Source of the DNA: Desulfobacteraceae bacterium
GTDB lineage: Bacteria; Desulfobacterota; Desulfobacteria; Desulfobacterales; Desulfosalsimonadaceae
Assembly: GCA_011390465.1 (NCBI GenBank)
Contig: JAABSH010000038.1
Coordinates: 1 to 35,963 of the forward strand
Reading direction: 5' to 3'
Length of the DNA stretch: 35,963 bases
Below the pieces are notes generated by a model, which saw nothing but the letters and a program-made list of their open reading frames with translations, was not told where the DNA came from and did not search any database. Below, piece by piece: positions 7,507 to 14,538 of this stretch (positions are counted from its first letter, which is position 1; every line of letters starts with the position of its first letter). The position numbers and the translations under genes are program-made.

Positions 7507-9207
7507 TTATCTAAGCGCTTTTTTGTCGACTTTTCCCACCGCGGTTAGCGGGATTTCGTCCACCACTTCCACGATTTTCGGCACTTTGTAGGGTGCTTTG
7601 TTTTCACGGCAATATGCGATAATATCTTTTATGAGCGTCTCTTTATCTTTTGATCTGGCTTCCGATGACGGCTGAATCACGGCTTTGACGATTTCACTGC
7701 CGGGTCTTTTTTCGTCGGGAACGCCGACAATGGCACAAAATTCAACATCCGGATGCTGGTACAGCGTTTCTTCCACTTCCCGTGAAAAAACTTTGTATCC
7801 CCCCACAATCAGCATATCCTTGGCCCGGTCCACGATGTAAAGATAACCGTCTTCGTCCATTTTGCCAATGTCGCCGGTGAAAAAATATTTTCTGCCATAA
7901 AAATCCCGAATGGCCTGTTCGGTCTCTTCAGGTTTATTGTGGTATCCTTTCATAATCTGGGGCCCGCTGGCGATGATTTCTCCTTCCTCATTGAATCCCA
8001 CCTCTGTTTCACGGGTTTCCAGATCCACCAGTTTAAGTACCGTATTCTGAATCGGAACTCCCACGGAACCGATTTTCTTTTTTCCGTAAAACGGATTCAT
8101 GGTCAACAGCGGGCTGGCTTCGGTCATGCCATAGACTTCCAGCACTTTACCCTTACCCACCACCGCTTCCATGGCGTTGATGGCATCCACTGAAAAAGGC
8201 GCTGCGCCGGAAAGGCAAATTTTTAATGGTGAAAAATCAATTTTGCCGAAAGCCGGATCATCCAGCAGCATTTGGTAAAGCGTCGGCACCATGGCAATCA
8301 CCGTAGACTTGTGGTTTGCGATTTCTTTACAGATATGCTTTGTGTTTCTGGGGTCGGGGATGAGGCACTGGGTGTTTGCCGTGGCCATTGCCATCATTCC
8401 AAAAGCCAGGCCCGCCAGGTGAAAATACGGAAATCCCGAACACAGGACATCTTCTCCCAGTTCAAACCGGACCCATTCCCGGGAGTGGGTGTGGTTTGCC
8501 ACGAGGTTGGCATGGGTCAGAATCGTACCTTTGGGCATACCGGTGGTGCCGCCGGTATACTGAATCAGGCAGGTGTCTTCATGTGTGATCCCGGCAGTCG
8601 GGGATACCGGGATTTGGCCCTCTATGGCCCGGGTAAAGGAAAGGACCTCTTTTCCGGTAATGGGTATGATTTTCCCTTTTGGAATTTTTTTCAGCAGGGT
8701 GCCCAGTATTTTTTTCAGCGCTGGAAGATAGGTGCCGACACTGGCAACGACAATATGCTTCAGCCCCGGAATTTTATCTTTTATTTTGCAGAGACGTTCT
8801 TCAAACAGGGTATCCATGATTACGACCGCGACTGCGTTGGAATCATTGATCTGGTATTCCATCTCTTTAGCGGTTAACAGCGGGGAAATTCCCGTGACCG
8901 AACACCCGGCGCGAAGGGCGCCAACCAGGGCGATGGGATACTCCGGGATGTTCGGCAGGTTGATGCCCACAACATCCCCGGGGCCCAGTCCTTTTCCCTT
9001 AAGATAGGCTGCAAATTTTAATGACAGGTTATCGAGTTCACGAAATGTGATCGTCGTTCCCATGTAATGAAGGGCCGCTCTTTCCGGTTTCATGGCAAAG
9101 GATTGGTTTAACAGGTCAACATAAGTGGCTTTGGAGATGGGTAGATGTTGGGCGACGCCCTCATCATAGGAGTTTGTCCAGGGGTATGTGTTGCGTCCAA
9201 CGGTCAT
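7507..9207 (-). CDS. Long-chain fatty acid / acyl-CoA ligase (AMP-forming)
   Basis: ANL-superfamily enzyme of 566 aa that activates a carboxylic acid with ATP and CoA through an acyl-adenylate. Seen: phosphate loop YTGGTTGMPKGT, A5 motif EVYGMTEASP, A7 TGDIGKMDEDGYLYIVDRAKD, hinge GYKVFSREVEE, and the A10 Lys (residue 559) in LTAVGKVDKKALR. Start at 9207 was chosen because AAAGGAGA lies upstream of that ATG; the longer frame has 20 non-homologous residues. It probably feeds the dehydrogenases of this region with acyl-CoA. Its 3' end is duplicated at 12619-12876. The exact substrate is open. Confidence 0.93.
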   Translation of the reverse strand: MTVGRNTYPWTNSYDEGVAQHLPISKATYVDLLNQSFAMKPERAALHYMGTTITFRELDNLSLKFAAYLKGKGLGPGDVVGINLPNIPEYPIALVGALRAGCSVTGISPLLTAKEMEYQINDSNAVAVVIMDTLFEERLCKIKDKIPGLKHIVVASVGTYLPALKKILGTLLKKIPKGKIIPITGKEVLSFTRAIEGQIPVSPTAGITHEDTCLIQYTGGTTGMPKGTILTHANLVANHTHSREWVRFELGEDVLCSGFPYFHLAGLAFGMMAMATANTQCLIPDPRNTKHICKEIANHKSTVIAMVPTLYQMLLDDPAFGKIDFSPLKICLSGAAPFSVDAINAMEAVVGKGKVLEVYGMTEASPLLTMNPFYGKKKIGSVGVPIQNTVLKLVDLETRETEVGFNEEGEIIASGPQIMKGYHNKPEETEQAIRDFYGRKYFFTGDIGKMDEDGYLYIVDRAKDMLIVGGYKVFSREVEETLYQHPDVEFCAIVGVPDEKRPGSEIVKAVIQPSSEARSKDKETLIKDIIAYCRENKAPYKVPKIVEVVDEIPLTAVGKVDKKALR

Positions 9208-9324
9208 CTGCTGTCTCCTTTTTGTAAAATTAAGGTAACAAGCGCTGTTCGGGACTTTATATGGCACTTTAAGGTGAGATCATAATGGCTTTATAGTAAT
9301 TATGGAGTGATTTCAAGAAGTTTT

Positions 9325-9510
9325 TCAGGACTCTGTCGTTGCTGAAGATTTTTTTGAATCGATGCATGCTTTTTTATCCCGCCGGTCATCCACCTTCAAA
9401 TCGCTAATAACGCGCTGGGCTCCCTCGGCGATATGCGCCGATTGCACCTTTTTTGCGAGATCAAACAGGGCATCTAAATCCGGCACTTCAACCGCCGTGC
9501 TTATCCGATT
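9325..9510 (-). pseudogene. Coding-like fragment of unknown family
   Basis: An open minus-strand frame of 61 codons reads like protein (STAVEVPDLDALFDLAKKVQ, then HIAEGAQRVISDLKVDDRR) and ends SSATTES. It has no plausible start: a TGA precedes it in frame and its upstream end overlaps, in another frame, the end of the transposase relic. I do not recognise the family. It is most likely the tail of a gene cut by the rearrangements here. Confidence 0.4.
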
Positions 9511-9729
9511 TCATATTTATAGACTGATTCTTTTATAGCGGCGACCCCTTTTCGGACAAAACGCCCCTGCCACAAGTGACCCCGCCAGCCTTCACGGAAA
9601 TTGATCATCCGCGTATAGCGCCGGTGCGCTTCACCAATGGCCCGGTTCAGGCTGTCTTTTTTTCTGGGCACGGCGATAAGGTGGTTATCATGATCAGGAT
9701 AAAAGTCAATAAATGGGTATCGTGTCCCT
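9501..9729 (-). pseudogene. 3' relic of a REP-associated tyrosine transposase (RAYT, Y1_Tnp)
   Basis: The minus strand encodes HLIAVPRKKDSLNRAIGEAH, then RRYTRMINFREGWRGHLWQG and RFVRKG, the recognisable second half of a RAYT transposase (in intact members preceded by YCLMPNHV). The first half is absent: instead, the 46-bp leader that normally precedes the RAYT start (9684-9729, also at 10385-10431) is joined directly to the HLIAVP part. It diverges after RKG and stops at 9501. Confidence 0.75.
9684..9729 (-). repeat. RAYT leader / REP-like repeat, copy 1
   Basis: About 46 bp nearly identical to 10385-10431. Read on the minus strand it begins AGGGACACGATACCC and runs to CATGATAAC. The GGGACAC(C)ATACC core also appears at 12281 and 12884, suggesting the REP sequence recognised by the local RAYT. 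Confidence 0.6.
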
Positions 9730-9762
9730 TTATTTTAGCGCGATTCAGAGGTGAAAAATTTG

Positions 9763-10041
9763 TTACGCAATAGCCAGTTTACAACCAAGGGCCTTGGTTA
9801 CTTTGCTGATGGTTGTAAATTGGGGGTTCCCGCCTTCGGCCAGAGATTTGTAAAGGCTTGCTCTTGTAACGCCGGCTTTTTTGGCCACCTCGGTCATACC
9901 CATTGCTCTGGCAGCGGTGTTCAAGGCGTGGATAAAGTCGGCTTCATCACCGGTACTTGCAACTTCCTGTAAAAAAGCGCGAATATCTTCCGGGGTGTTC
10001 AAATGTTCAGCAATGTCGAAGGGCTTCGTTTTTAGAGCCAT
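9763..10041 (-). CDS. Antitoxin of a RelE/HigB-type module (XRE-like addiction module antidote)
   Basis: 92-aa DNA-binding antidote protein. Seen: KPFDIAEHLNTPEDIRAFLQ, then a helix-turn-helix around MGMTEVAKKAGVTRASLYKS and the tail TTISKVTKALGCKLAIA, the pattern of the putative addiction module antidote family (TIGR02684). It is full length with AAGGA seven bases before the ATG. The toxin gene immediately upstream is cut down to 35 codons, while its promoter and an operator-like inverted repeat are intact. It is therefore an expressed-looking orphan antitoxin. It lies between two transposase relics. Confidence 0.85.
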   Translation of the reverse strand: MALKTKPFDIAEHLNTPEDIRAFLQEVASTGDEADFIHALNTAARAMGMTEVAKKAGVTRASLYKSLAEGGNPQFTTISKVTKALGCKLAIA

Positions 10042-10044
10042 GAT

Positions 10045-10152
10045 TTATTCCTTACGACTGAGACGTGCCAGAATTCTGACCTTGGTCAGGGCATCTTTCA
10101 GCCTGGCAAACCATTTATCGTATTCCGGGGTGCTTTCTAACGTGTATTTCAT
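10045..10152 (-). pseudogene. Truncated RelE/HigB-type toxin
   Basis: A 35-codon frame starts MKYTLESTPEYDKWFARLKD and ends ARLSRKE with a stop. The first 30 residues match the start of toxins paired with this antidote family (about 100 aa). The central catalytic part is missing and the last residues look like a family C-terminus, so an internal deletion is likely. Its stop is three bases before the antitoxin ATG, the normal toxin-first gene order. Confidence 0.75.
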
Positions 10153-10157
10153 GTTTT

Positions 10158-10186
10158 AATGTATCTCGTAGGACACAAGGTGTCAA
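10158..10186 (-). promoter_or_regulatory. Sigma-70 promoter with embedded operator for the toxin-antitoxin locus
   Basis: On the minus strand: TTGACA (10186-10181), exactly 17 bases, then TACATT (10163-10158), six bases before the toxin ATG. Within the spacer and overlapping the -35 box is a perfect inverted repeat GACAC-N3-GTGTC (10172-10184), a suitable site for antitoxin autoregulation. Confidence 0.65.
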
Positions 10187-10203
10187 GGCATGAAGTAAAG
10201 GAT

Positions 10204-10376
10204 GTGGTTGGGCATCAGGCAGTATGCCCAAATTTCAACACCATATTCAGCGCGCCAGATACCCATCAGGTCGATGTAAGCCTGGTAATCGTCATTTGAA
10301 AAAAGTTGTCTGACGCCGATTTCCGGGTAATGTGATGAGGATACCCCGGGGCTACGATTCTGGCAATTCTTGGCAT
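10204..10376 (-). pseudogene. 5' relic of a REP-associated tyrosine transposase (RAYT)
   Basis: The minus strand starts MPRIARIVAPGYPHHIT, then after frame changes reads GNRRQTTFF, NDDYQAYIDLMGIWRAEYGV and EIWAYCLMPNH, the classic first half of a RAYT up to the catalytic PNH motif. At least two frameshifts are visible and the homology breaks at PNH, just upstream of the toxin-antitoxin promoter. The rest of a related element is at 9501-9729. Confidence 0.8.
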
Positions 10377-10384
10377 GGATAGTT

Positions 10385-10431
10385 GTTTATCATGGTCAGG
10401 ATGAAAGTCAATAAATGGGTATGGTGTCCCT
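10385..10431 (-). repeat. RAYT leader / REP-like repeat, copy 2
   Basis: Sequence immediately upstream of the RAYT 5' relic, nearly identical to 9684-9729. On the minus strand it begins AGGGACACCATACCC. Its outer edge abuts the group II intron remnant. Confidence 0.6.
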
Positions 10432-10441
10432 CGATTCCAAT

Positions 10442-10836
10442 GAAGTCAACGCCACAGTGCGTGGCTGGGTTGGCTACTTTCATTATCGGAACTGCAGCCA
10501 GGTTCTGGGATTGGTAAGGAACCATATGGAGCAGCGGATGATAACGCATTTGCGGAAGCGGCACAAGGTCAGAGACCGGAAGACGGGATACATCAGGTTT
10601 CCCAATCGGTCGCTTTATAAGAAATACAATCTTTATAAGGTGCCCACGACAGCGGTCTGGACGAAGGCGCATGCCTTGCGGTGAAGAACATCGGAAAGCC
10701 GTGTGCGGGAAAACCGCACGCACGGTTTGATGAGGGAGGGCTGGCGATGATGGATATCCCTGATCTCAGAGTAGTCGCGCGCGACAAAACGTTATTGGGA
10801 TGAGATTATCGGCTGCTCTCTACTCTACCTCGATTC
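10442..10836 (+). mobile_element. 3' fragment of a group II intron (maturase tail plus domains V-VI)
   Basis: From 10442 to 10684 the plus strand encodes the C-terminal part of an intron-encoded reverse transcriptase/maturase: NATVRGWVGYFHYRNCSQV, EQRMITHLRKRHKV, RFPNRSLYKKYNLYKVPTTA and WTKAHALR, then stop. About nine bases later comes a domain-V hairpin (10693-10728): AAAGCCGTGTGCGG, a GAAA-type loop, CCGCACGCACGGTTT, with the AGC triad. A domain-VI-like stem and CTCTACTCTACC follow near 10815-10828. The reverse transcriptase and all 5' RNA domains are missing, so the element is dead. The 5' break meets the RAYT leader. Confidence 0.85.
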
Positions 10837-10980
10837 AAGGAAGCATTGATGAAAGTCTGGTCTCTGGAACATGTAGTAGCCGCGTTCGGCGAGGCGTTAA
10901 TAAAAGTTCCAAAGGGCAGGCTGATTCAGTGCTCTACTCTACCCCGATTCGCCCCGTTTCGATACCTTGGAATTAAAAAT
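10837..10980. other. Intergenic stretch with a repeated intron-end motif
   Basis: The sequence GCTCTACTCTACCCCGATT (10933-10951) repeats, with small changes, the intron end at 10812-10836 (CTGCTCTCTACTCTACCTCG). No convincing gene; the 68-codon plus frame here has no recognisable product. Confidence 0.4.
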
Positions 10981-11793
10981 TCAGAAGTGAATGGAATCTA
11001 TTTTTTCATACAAAAAGTATTTGAAATCAATTATTGTTCCATCCGAAATTGACTCATATTGAATATATTCATCACGATATCTTTTAACATCGTAATTTTC
11101 TATATTTGGTTTGGATACGTGACCATTCACTAAATATTCGTTGTTGGAACAAGAAATAACTCCATTCATATATATATTAAACTTTTCCTTTTTACCTAAT
11201 TTTATTCGTTTAAAAATATTCGTTTTTGTTTCTTCTTTGTCTTGTAACCCTAACTTTTTCCTCCTTTTTTTTATTGTTGTTAACAAATTATTTCTTTTGA
11301 TGAATTCTATATTTTTAAAATGTTTTATTTGAATTGGTTCTAATTTTTTTTTTAATTCATTTATAACCTTCTCCCATTCATAATATTTTTCTATTGCTTC
11401 AACTCTTAATTGTTCTTTCCAAAATTGTTCTTTCTGCAATTCCTTTTTGCGTTGTTCTTCTTTCCGAATTTGTTTTTCCCATAAGTCCTTTTCTTTTCTC
11501 CTTTTTTCTTTCCTTAAAAACGCCTCTTCCTGTCTTATTCTTTCTTCCCTCAACTCCTCTTCTTGTCTTATCCTTTTTTTCCGTGATTCTTCATTTTTTA
11601 ACTTAATTTGTTTTAATTTTGTTATTAAAAGGGATATCAAGAAAGCACTAACCAATAAAGTAGCTATCGTTTTAAAAAATTCGATGTTCTCCCTTATTAA
11701 AGAAGAAATTAGAGACAATCCAATAATAATAACAATAAAACCAAAAAGGTTTCCAATCAGATTACCAATTATATGTGCTAATAGGCTTCTCAT
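10981..11793 (-). CDS. Membrane-anchored coiled-coil protein, hypothetical
   Basis: 270-aa protein that I do not recognise. Two hydrophobic segments at the N-terminus (about 8-30 and 40-57) should anchor it in the inner membrane. They are followed by a long, highly charged Lys/Glu/Arg coiled coil (about 60-170, e.g. RIRQEEELREERIRQEE) and a C-terminal basic/polar domain ending with aromatic-rich text (YRDEYIQYESISDG). The gene and its surroundings are strikingly AT-rich compared with all metabolic genes here, which points to horizontal transfer. GAGAGGAT lies about 12 bases before the ATG. The neighbour downstream on the plus coordinates is a small AT-rich ORF; the other side is a dead intron. 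Phage-defence or surface role is possible but unsupported. Confidence 0.6.
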   Translation of the reverse strand: MRSLLAHIIGNLIGNLFGFIVIIIGLSLISSLIRENIEFFKTIATLLVSAFLISLLITKLKQIKLKNEESRKKRIRQEEELREERIRQEEAFLRKEKRRKEKDLWEKQIRKEEQRKKELQKEQFWKEQLRVEAIEKYYEWEKVINELKKKLEPIQIKHFKNIEFIKRNNLLTTIKKRRKKLGLQDKEETKTNIFKRIKLGKKEKFNIYMNGVISCSNNEYLVNGHVSKPNIENYDVKRYRDEYIQYESISDGTIIDFKYFLYEKIDSIHF

Positions 11794-11881
11794 AACAGTG
11801 ATATATCCTCTCTAATATCAAAATGTTAATTTAGCACAAAAGAAAAAATCAAGATATGCTGTAAACAGACAATCTATCTTC

Positions 11882-11996
11882 CTATTTTTTATAAATTAAT
11901 ATTATCAGCTTTTGACCATCCAAAGAAAATTCATCAATGAGTTTACAATATTTGGAAACATTCTTCTTCCCGAGGATTATTTCGGGTGTTTCACAT
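11882..11996 (-). pseudogene. Coding-like tail, possibly a frameshifted end of the neighbouring small gene
   Basis: Just after the stop of the 71-aa gene, another minus frame is open for 37 codons and reads ETPEIILGKKNVSKYCKLID, then EFSLDGQKLIILIYKK and stop. It has no start codon. It may be the original C-terminus of the gene at 11998-12213 lost through a frameshift, or a chance open frame in AT-rich DNA. Confidence 0.3.
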
Positions 11997-11997
11997 T

Positions 11998-12213
11998 TTA
12001 GTTATCGCAAAATTTTCTTATTGCTCCCTGTACCTCTTGCCAAGGGTCTTCACTTTTGAAATCCAAAAGATTACGATGCTCACTTAATGGCAGATAATCA
12101 TAATAAAATTTTGTTACGTTCTCATAATCAAATGGACACGGATTTATATTTTGTCGAAGAGCCCAATTCTCCCATTCTTTGACAATTCCGTTTAATTTTT
12201 GTTCTTTCGTCAT
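11998..12213 (-). CDS. Small hypothetical protein in AT-rich island
   Basis: 71-aa soluble acidic/aromatic protein (MTKEQKLNGIVKEWENWALR start; YYDYLPLSEHRNLLDF middle; WQEVQGAIRKFCDN end). No family recognised. AGGG lies about nine bases before the ATG. It shares the low GC of the membrane coiled-coil gene 200 bp away and the two may have arrived together. The end may be frameshifted (see 11882-11996). Confidence 0.45.
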   Translation of the reverse strand: MTKEQKLNGIVKEWENWALRQNINPCPFDYENVTKFYYDYLPLSEHRNLLDFKSEDPWQEVQGAIRKFCDN

Positions 12214-12275
12214 TATTTTTTCCCTGCTCCTTTTTCAGTAAAGCTATCGCTTCATCTGCTATATCCGCTCTCTTA

Positions 12276-12310
12276 AATCGGGGGACATCCCCATTAATTA
12301 TTTTCGGTCT
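12276..12310 (+). repeat. REP-like motif, diverged
   Basis: ATCGGGGGACATCCCCATTA followed by ATTATTTTCGG. It resembles the motif at 12880-12903 and is placed the same way relative to an aminotransferase 3' end (about 140-160 bp downstream of its stop). Confidence 0.45.
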
Positions 12311-12448
12311 TCGGTCTTCACTCTGACTTTTTGCTTAAAAGGCCGGTTCGCTCACACTTCAGCGTGCCATTGATTCCACTGCCATGTACAGGCATATGTA
12401 AAAATTCCGCCCAATCCTTTTCCTGGCATTCTGGCAGAAAATCTGAAC

Positions 12449-12613
12449 TCACCGGGCGGCTAAACAGGCCTCGATCCTCTGCAGGCCCTCTTTGATGTTT
12501 TCCATGGAATTGGCATAGGAAAATCGGATACAGCCTTTGCTGTTCTCGCCGAAATCACTGCCCGGCGCAGCACTCACATGGGCGTTCTCCCGGAATTTCG
12601 GCAGGGCATGCAT
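12449..12613 (-). pseudogene. Aminotransferase C-terminal relic
   Basis: The minus strand encodes about 50 residues: FRENAHVSAAPGSDFGENSK, then GCIRFSYANSMENIKEGLQR and IEACLAAR followed by TGA. This parallels the last residues of the intact aminotransferase (13061-14200) but is clearly a diverged paralogue. The downstream flank to 12276 also matches the flank of the intact gene. It is fused upstream to a ligase 3' end. Confidence 0.85.
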
Positions 12614-12618
12614 TTGTT

Positions 12619-12876
12619 TTATCTAAGCGCTTTTTTGTCGACTTTTCCCACCGCGGTGAGCGGGATTTCATTCACTAATTCCACGATTTTCGGCACTTTG
12701 TAGGGCGCCTTGTTTTCACGGCAATATGCGATAATATCTTTTTTGAGCGTTTCTTTATCTTTTGACCTGGCTGCCGATGACGGCTGAATCACGGCCTTGA
12801 CGATTTCACTGCCCGGTCGTTTTTTGTCGGGAACGCCGACAATGGCACAAAATTCAACATCCGGATGCTGGTACAG
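12619..12876 (-). pseudogene. Duplicated 3' end of the acyl-CoA ligase gene
   Basis: The 258 bp match 7507-7764 of the intact ligase at a constant offset of 5112, with scattered substitutions. They encode the last 85 residues including the A10 Lys motif LTAVGKVDKKALR and a stop. Homology ends abruptly at GGTACAG, where a REP-like motif begins. No start is present. Confidence 0.9.
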
Positions 12877-12879
12877 TTA

Positions 12880-12903
12880 ATCGGGGGACACCATACCTAT
12901 TAA
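12880..12903 (+). repeat. REP-like motif GGGGGACACCATACC at a duplication breakpoint
   Basis: ATCGGGGGACACCATACCTA then TTAATT. The core equals the leader of the RAYT relics. It sits exactly where the duplicated ligase end stops. The following stretch to 13060 is non-coding and resembles 12304-12448. Confidence 0.55.
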
Positions 12904-13060
12904 TTTTTTCTTATTTTTTCGGTTTTCGCCATAGTTTTTTGGGGTTCAAAGGCCGCTTCGCTCATGCTCTTGCATAACATTGATTTCATTGTCAGGCAAG
13001 CCGCGCTTAAAGATTCCGCCCAATCTTTTTCCTCCCCTTCCGCCCACAACATATCTGAAC

Positions 13061-14200
13061 TCACCGGGCCGTTAAATACGCCTCAATCCGCCGCAGTCCT
13101 TCCTCTATATGTTCCATGGAGTTGGCATAGGAAAACCGGATATAGCCTTCACCGTTTTGACCGAAATCAATGCCCGGGGTGACGCCCACATGGGCGTTTT
13201 CCAGAATATCAAAGGCGAGTTTGTAGGAATCGTGGCTGAGATGTTTGGCATTGGCAAACACGTAAAACGCGCCCGTGGGCTCCACGGTAATGCCGAACCC
13301 GAGTTCCCGGAGCCGTTGGATCATGTATTTCCTGCGCTGGTCATAGGTGGCTTTCATGGCATTGACATCTTTTTGGGCATATTTTAAGGCGGCAATGCCT
13401 GCCATCTGGACCATGGCATTGGCGGAAATAAAGAAATTCTGCTGGATTTTCTGCATGGGCCGGATGAATTCCTTTGGCGCGATCACATAGCCCAGGCGCA
13501 GGCCGGTCATGGCATAGAGCTTTGAAAATCCGTTGAACACAAAGGCATGGTCCGTGAATTCCAGGATGGAGTGTTCTTTTTCCCCGTAGACCAGGCCGTG
13601 GTAGATTTCATCGGAAATAATATAGGGCGATAAATCCGCGATTTTACGCATCCGTTCCGGGGACAAAAGGTTGCCGGTGGGGTTGGACGGAGAATTGATG
13701 AAAATGCCCCGGGTTTTGGGGGATATTTTTTCAGCAATGGCCGCGGTGCGGAACTGGAATCCGTCGTTTTCATAAACCGGCACGGTGACCGGGACGCCTT
13801 TTAGAAATTTGATGAAATTGGGATAGCAGGCATAGTGCGGATCTGAAATAATGACCTCGTCATTTTCCTCTAAGATGGCGGCAAACAGCATGAACATGGC
13901 CGGCGACGTGCCTGAGGTCACAATCACCTGGTCCGGGGAAAAGCGGACATTGTAGGTATCAAGATAATATTCGCAGATGGTCTCCCGCAGGGCGATCATG
14001 CCGAGGCTGTGGGTGTAGTGGGTATGGCCGTCGGTTAATGCTTTGGCCGCGGCTTGTTTGATGCATTCGGGGGTGTCGAAATCCGGCTCTCCCACTTCCA
14101 GATGGATGACGTTGATTCCGTTTCTTTCCATTTCATGGGCTTTTTCCAGCACATCCATCACGATAAAGGATGTCATTTCAGCGGCGCGGGCGGCAATCAT
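13061..14200 (-). CDS. PLP-dependent class I/II aminotransferase (aspartate/alanine aminotransferase family)
   Basis: Fold-type I aminotransferase of 379 aa, full length, cytoplasmic. Seen: substrate/N-terminal motif LEVGEPDFDTP (35-44), Y-T-H-S-LG near 62-67, SPSNPTGN (170-177), ISDEIYHG with the PLP-ring Asp197, GFSKLYAMTGLRLGY with the Schiff-base Lys227, and the carboxylate-binding Arg in IRFSYANS. The short GGAA before ATG is a modest ribosome site. Specificity within the Asp/Ala/kynurenine group is not decidable. A diverged C-terminal paralogue exists as relics at 7399 and 12449. Nothing upstream on this strand suggests an operon. Confidence 0.9.
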   Translation of the reverse strand: MIAARAAEMTSFIVMDVLEKAHEMERNGINVIHLEVGEPDFDTPECIKQAAAKALTDGHTHYTHSLGMIALRETICEYYLDTYNVRFSPDQVIVTSGTSPAMFMLFAAILEENDEVIISDPHYACYPNFIKFLKGVPVTVPVYENDGFQFRTAAIAEKISPKTRGIFINSPSNPTGNLLSPERMRKIADLSPYIISDEIYHGLVYGEKEHSILEFTDHAFVFNGFSKLYAMTGLRLGYVIAPKEFIRPMQKIQQNFFISANAMVQMAGIAALKYAQKDVNAMKATYDQRRKYMIQRLRELGFGITVEPTGAFYVFANAKHLSHDSYKLAFDILENAHVGVTPGIDFGQNGEGYIRFSYANSMEHIEEGLRRIEAYLTAR

Positions 14201-14371
14201 ATTTTTTCCATTTTTATTGGGGGTTTAGCGTTTGATCGATAATTTTTTGCTGTTTTTTTATCCTGCACAATCAGAATAAACGAAAAAATATCTTCAGTGA
14301 TTTGGATTTTTTTGTCAATGTTTTGGGATTGTTTTAAATTGGGCAGGAGGGGAAAGACCGCAAGCGGGCTG

Positions 14372-14410
14372 AAAAAAAACGGTCAGCCACAGGTTGCGGC
14401 TGACCGTTTT
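14372..14410 (-). terminator. Rho-independent terminator after the secreted Gly-rich gene
   Basis: Perfect 11-bp arms AACGGTCAGCC (14379-14389) and GGCTGACCGTT (14398-14408). On the minus strand the stem is followed by a run of eight T, so it ends transcripts of the gene at 14539-15183; the TTTT on the other side allows weak use in the plus direction. The rest of the 338-bp gap shows nothing else. Confidence 0.85.
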
Positions 14411-14538
14411 AGGGATGGTGTTGATTTTTAAACAGCAGATGAAAGCGTTATTTTTCGTTTTTAAATTTTAACCAAAAATTTGCCAGCAGGCTGAATTTGC
14501 GGATCTGCCGCTGGAAATCGGATTCATCTGCCGGAGCA

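Noticed and set aside
9576-9773. 65-codon plus frame
   Set aside because: Antisense to the RAYT 3' relic, which has clear homology on the minus strand.
10415-10441. ATG at 10415 as the start of a real 89-aa gene
   Set aside because: The first codons come from the RAYT leader and junction; only the part after 10442 matches the maturase, so it is a truncated relic.
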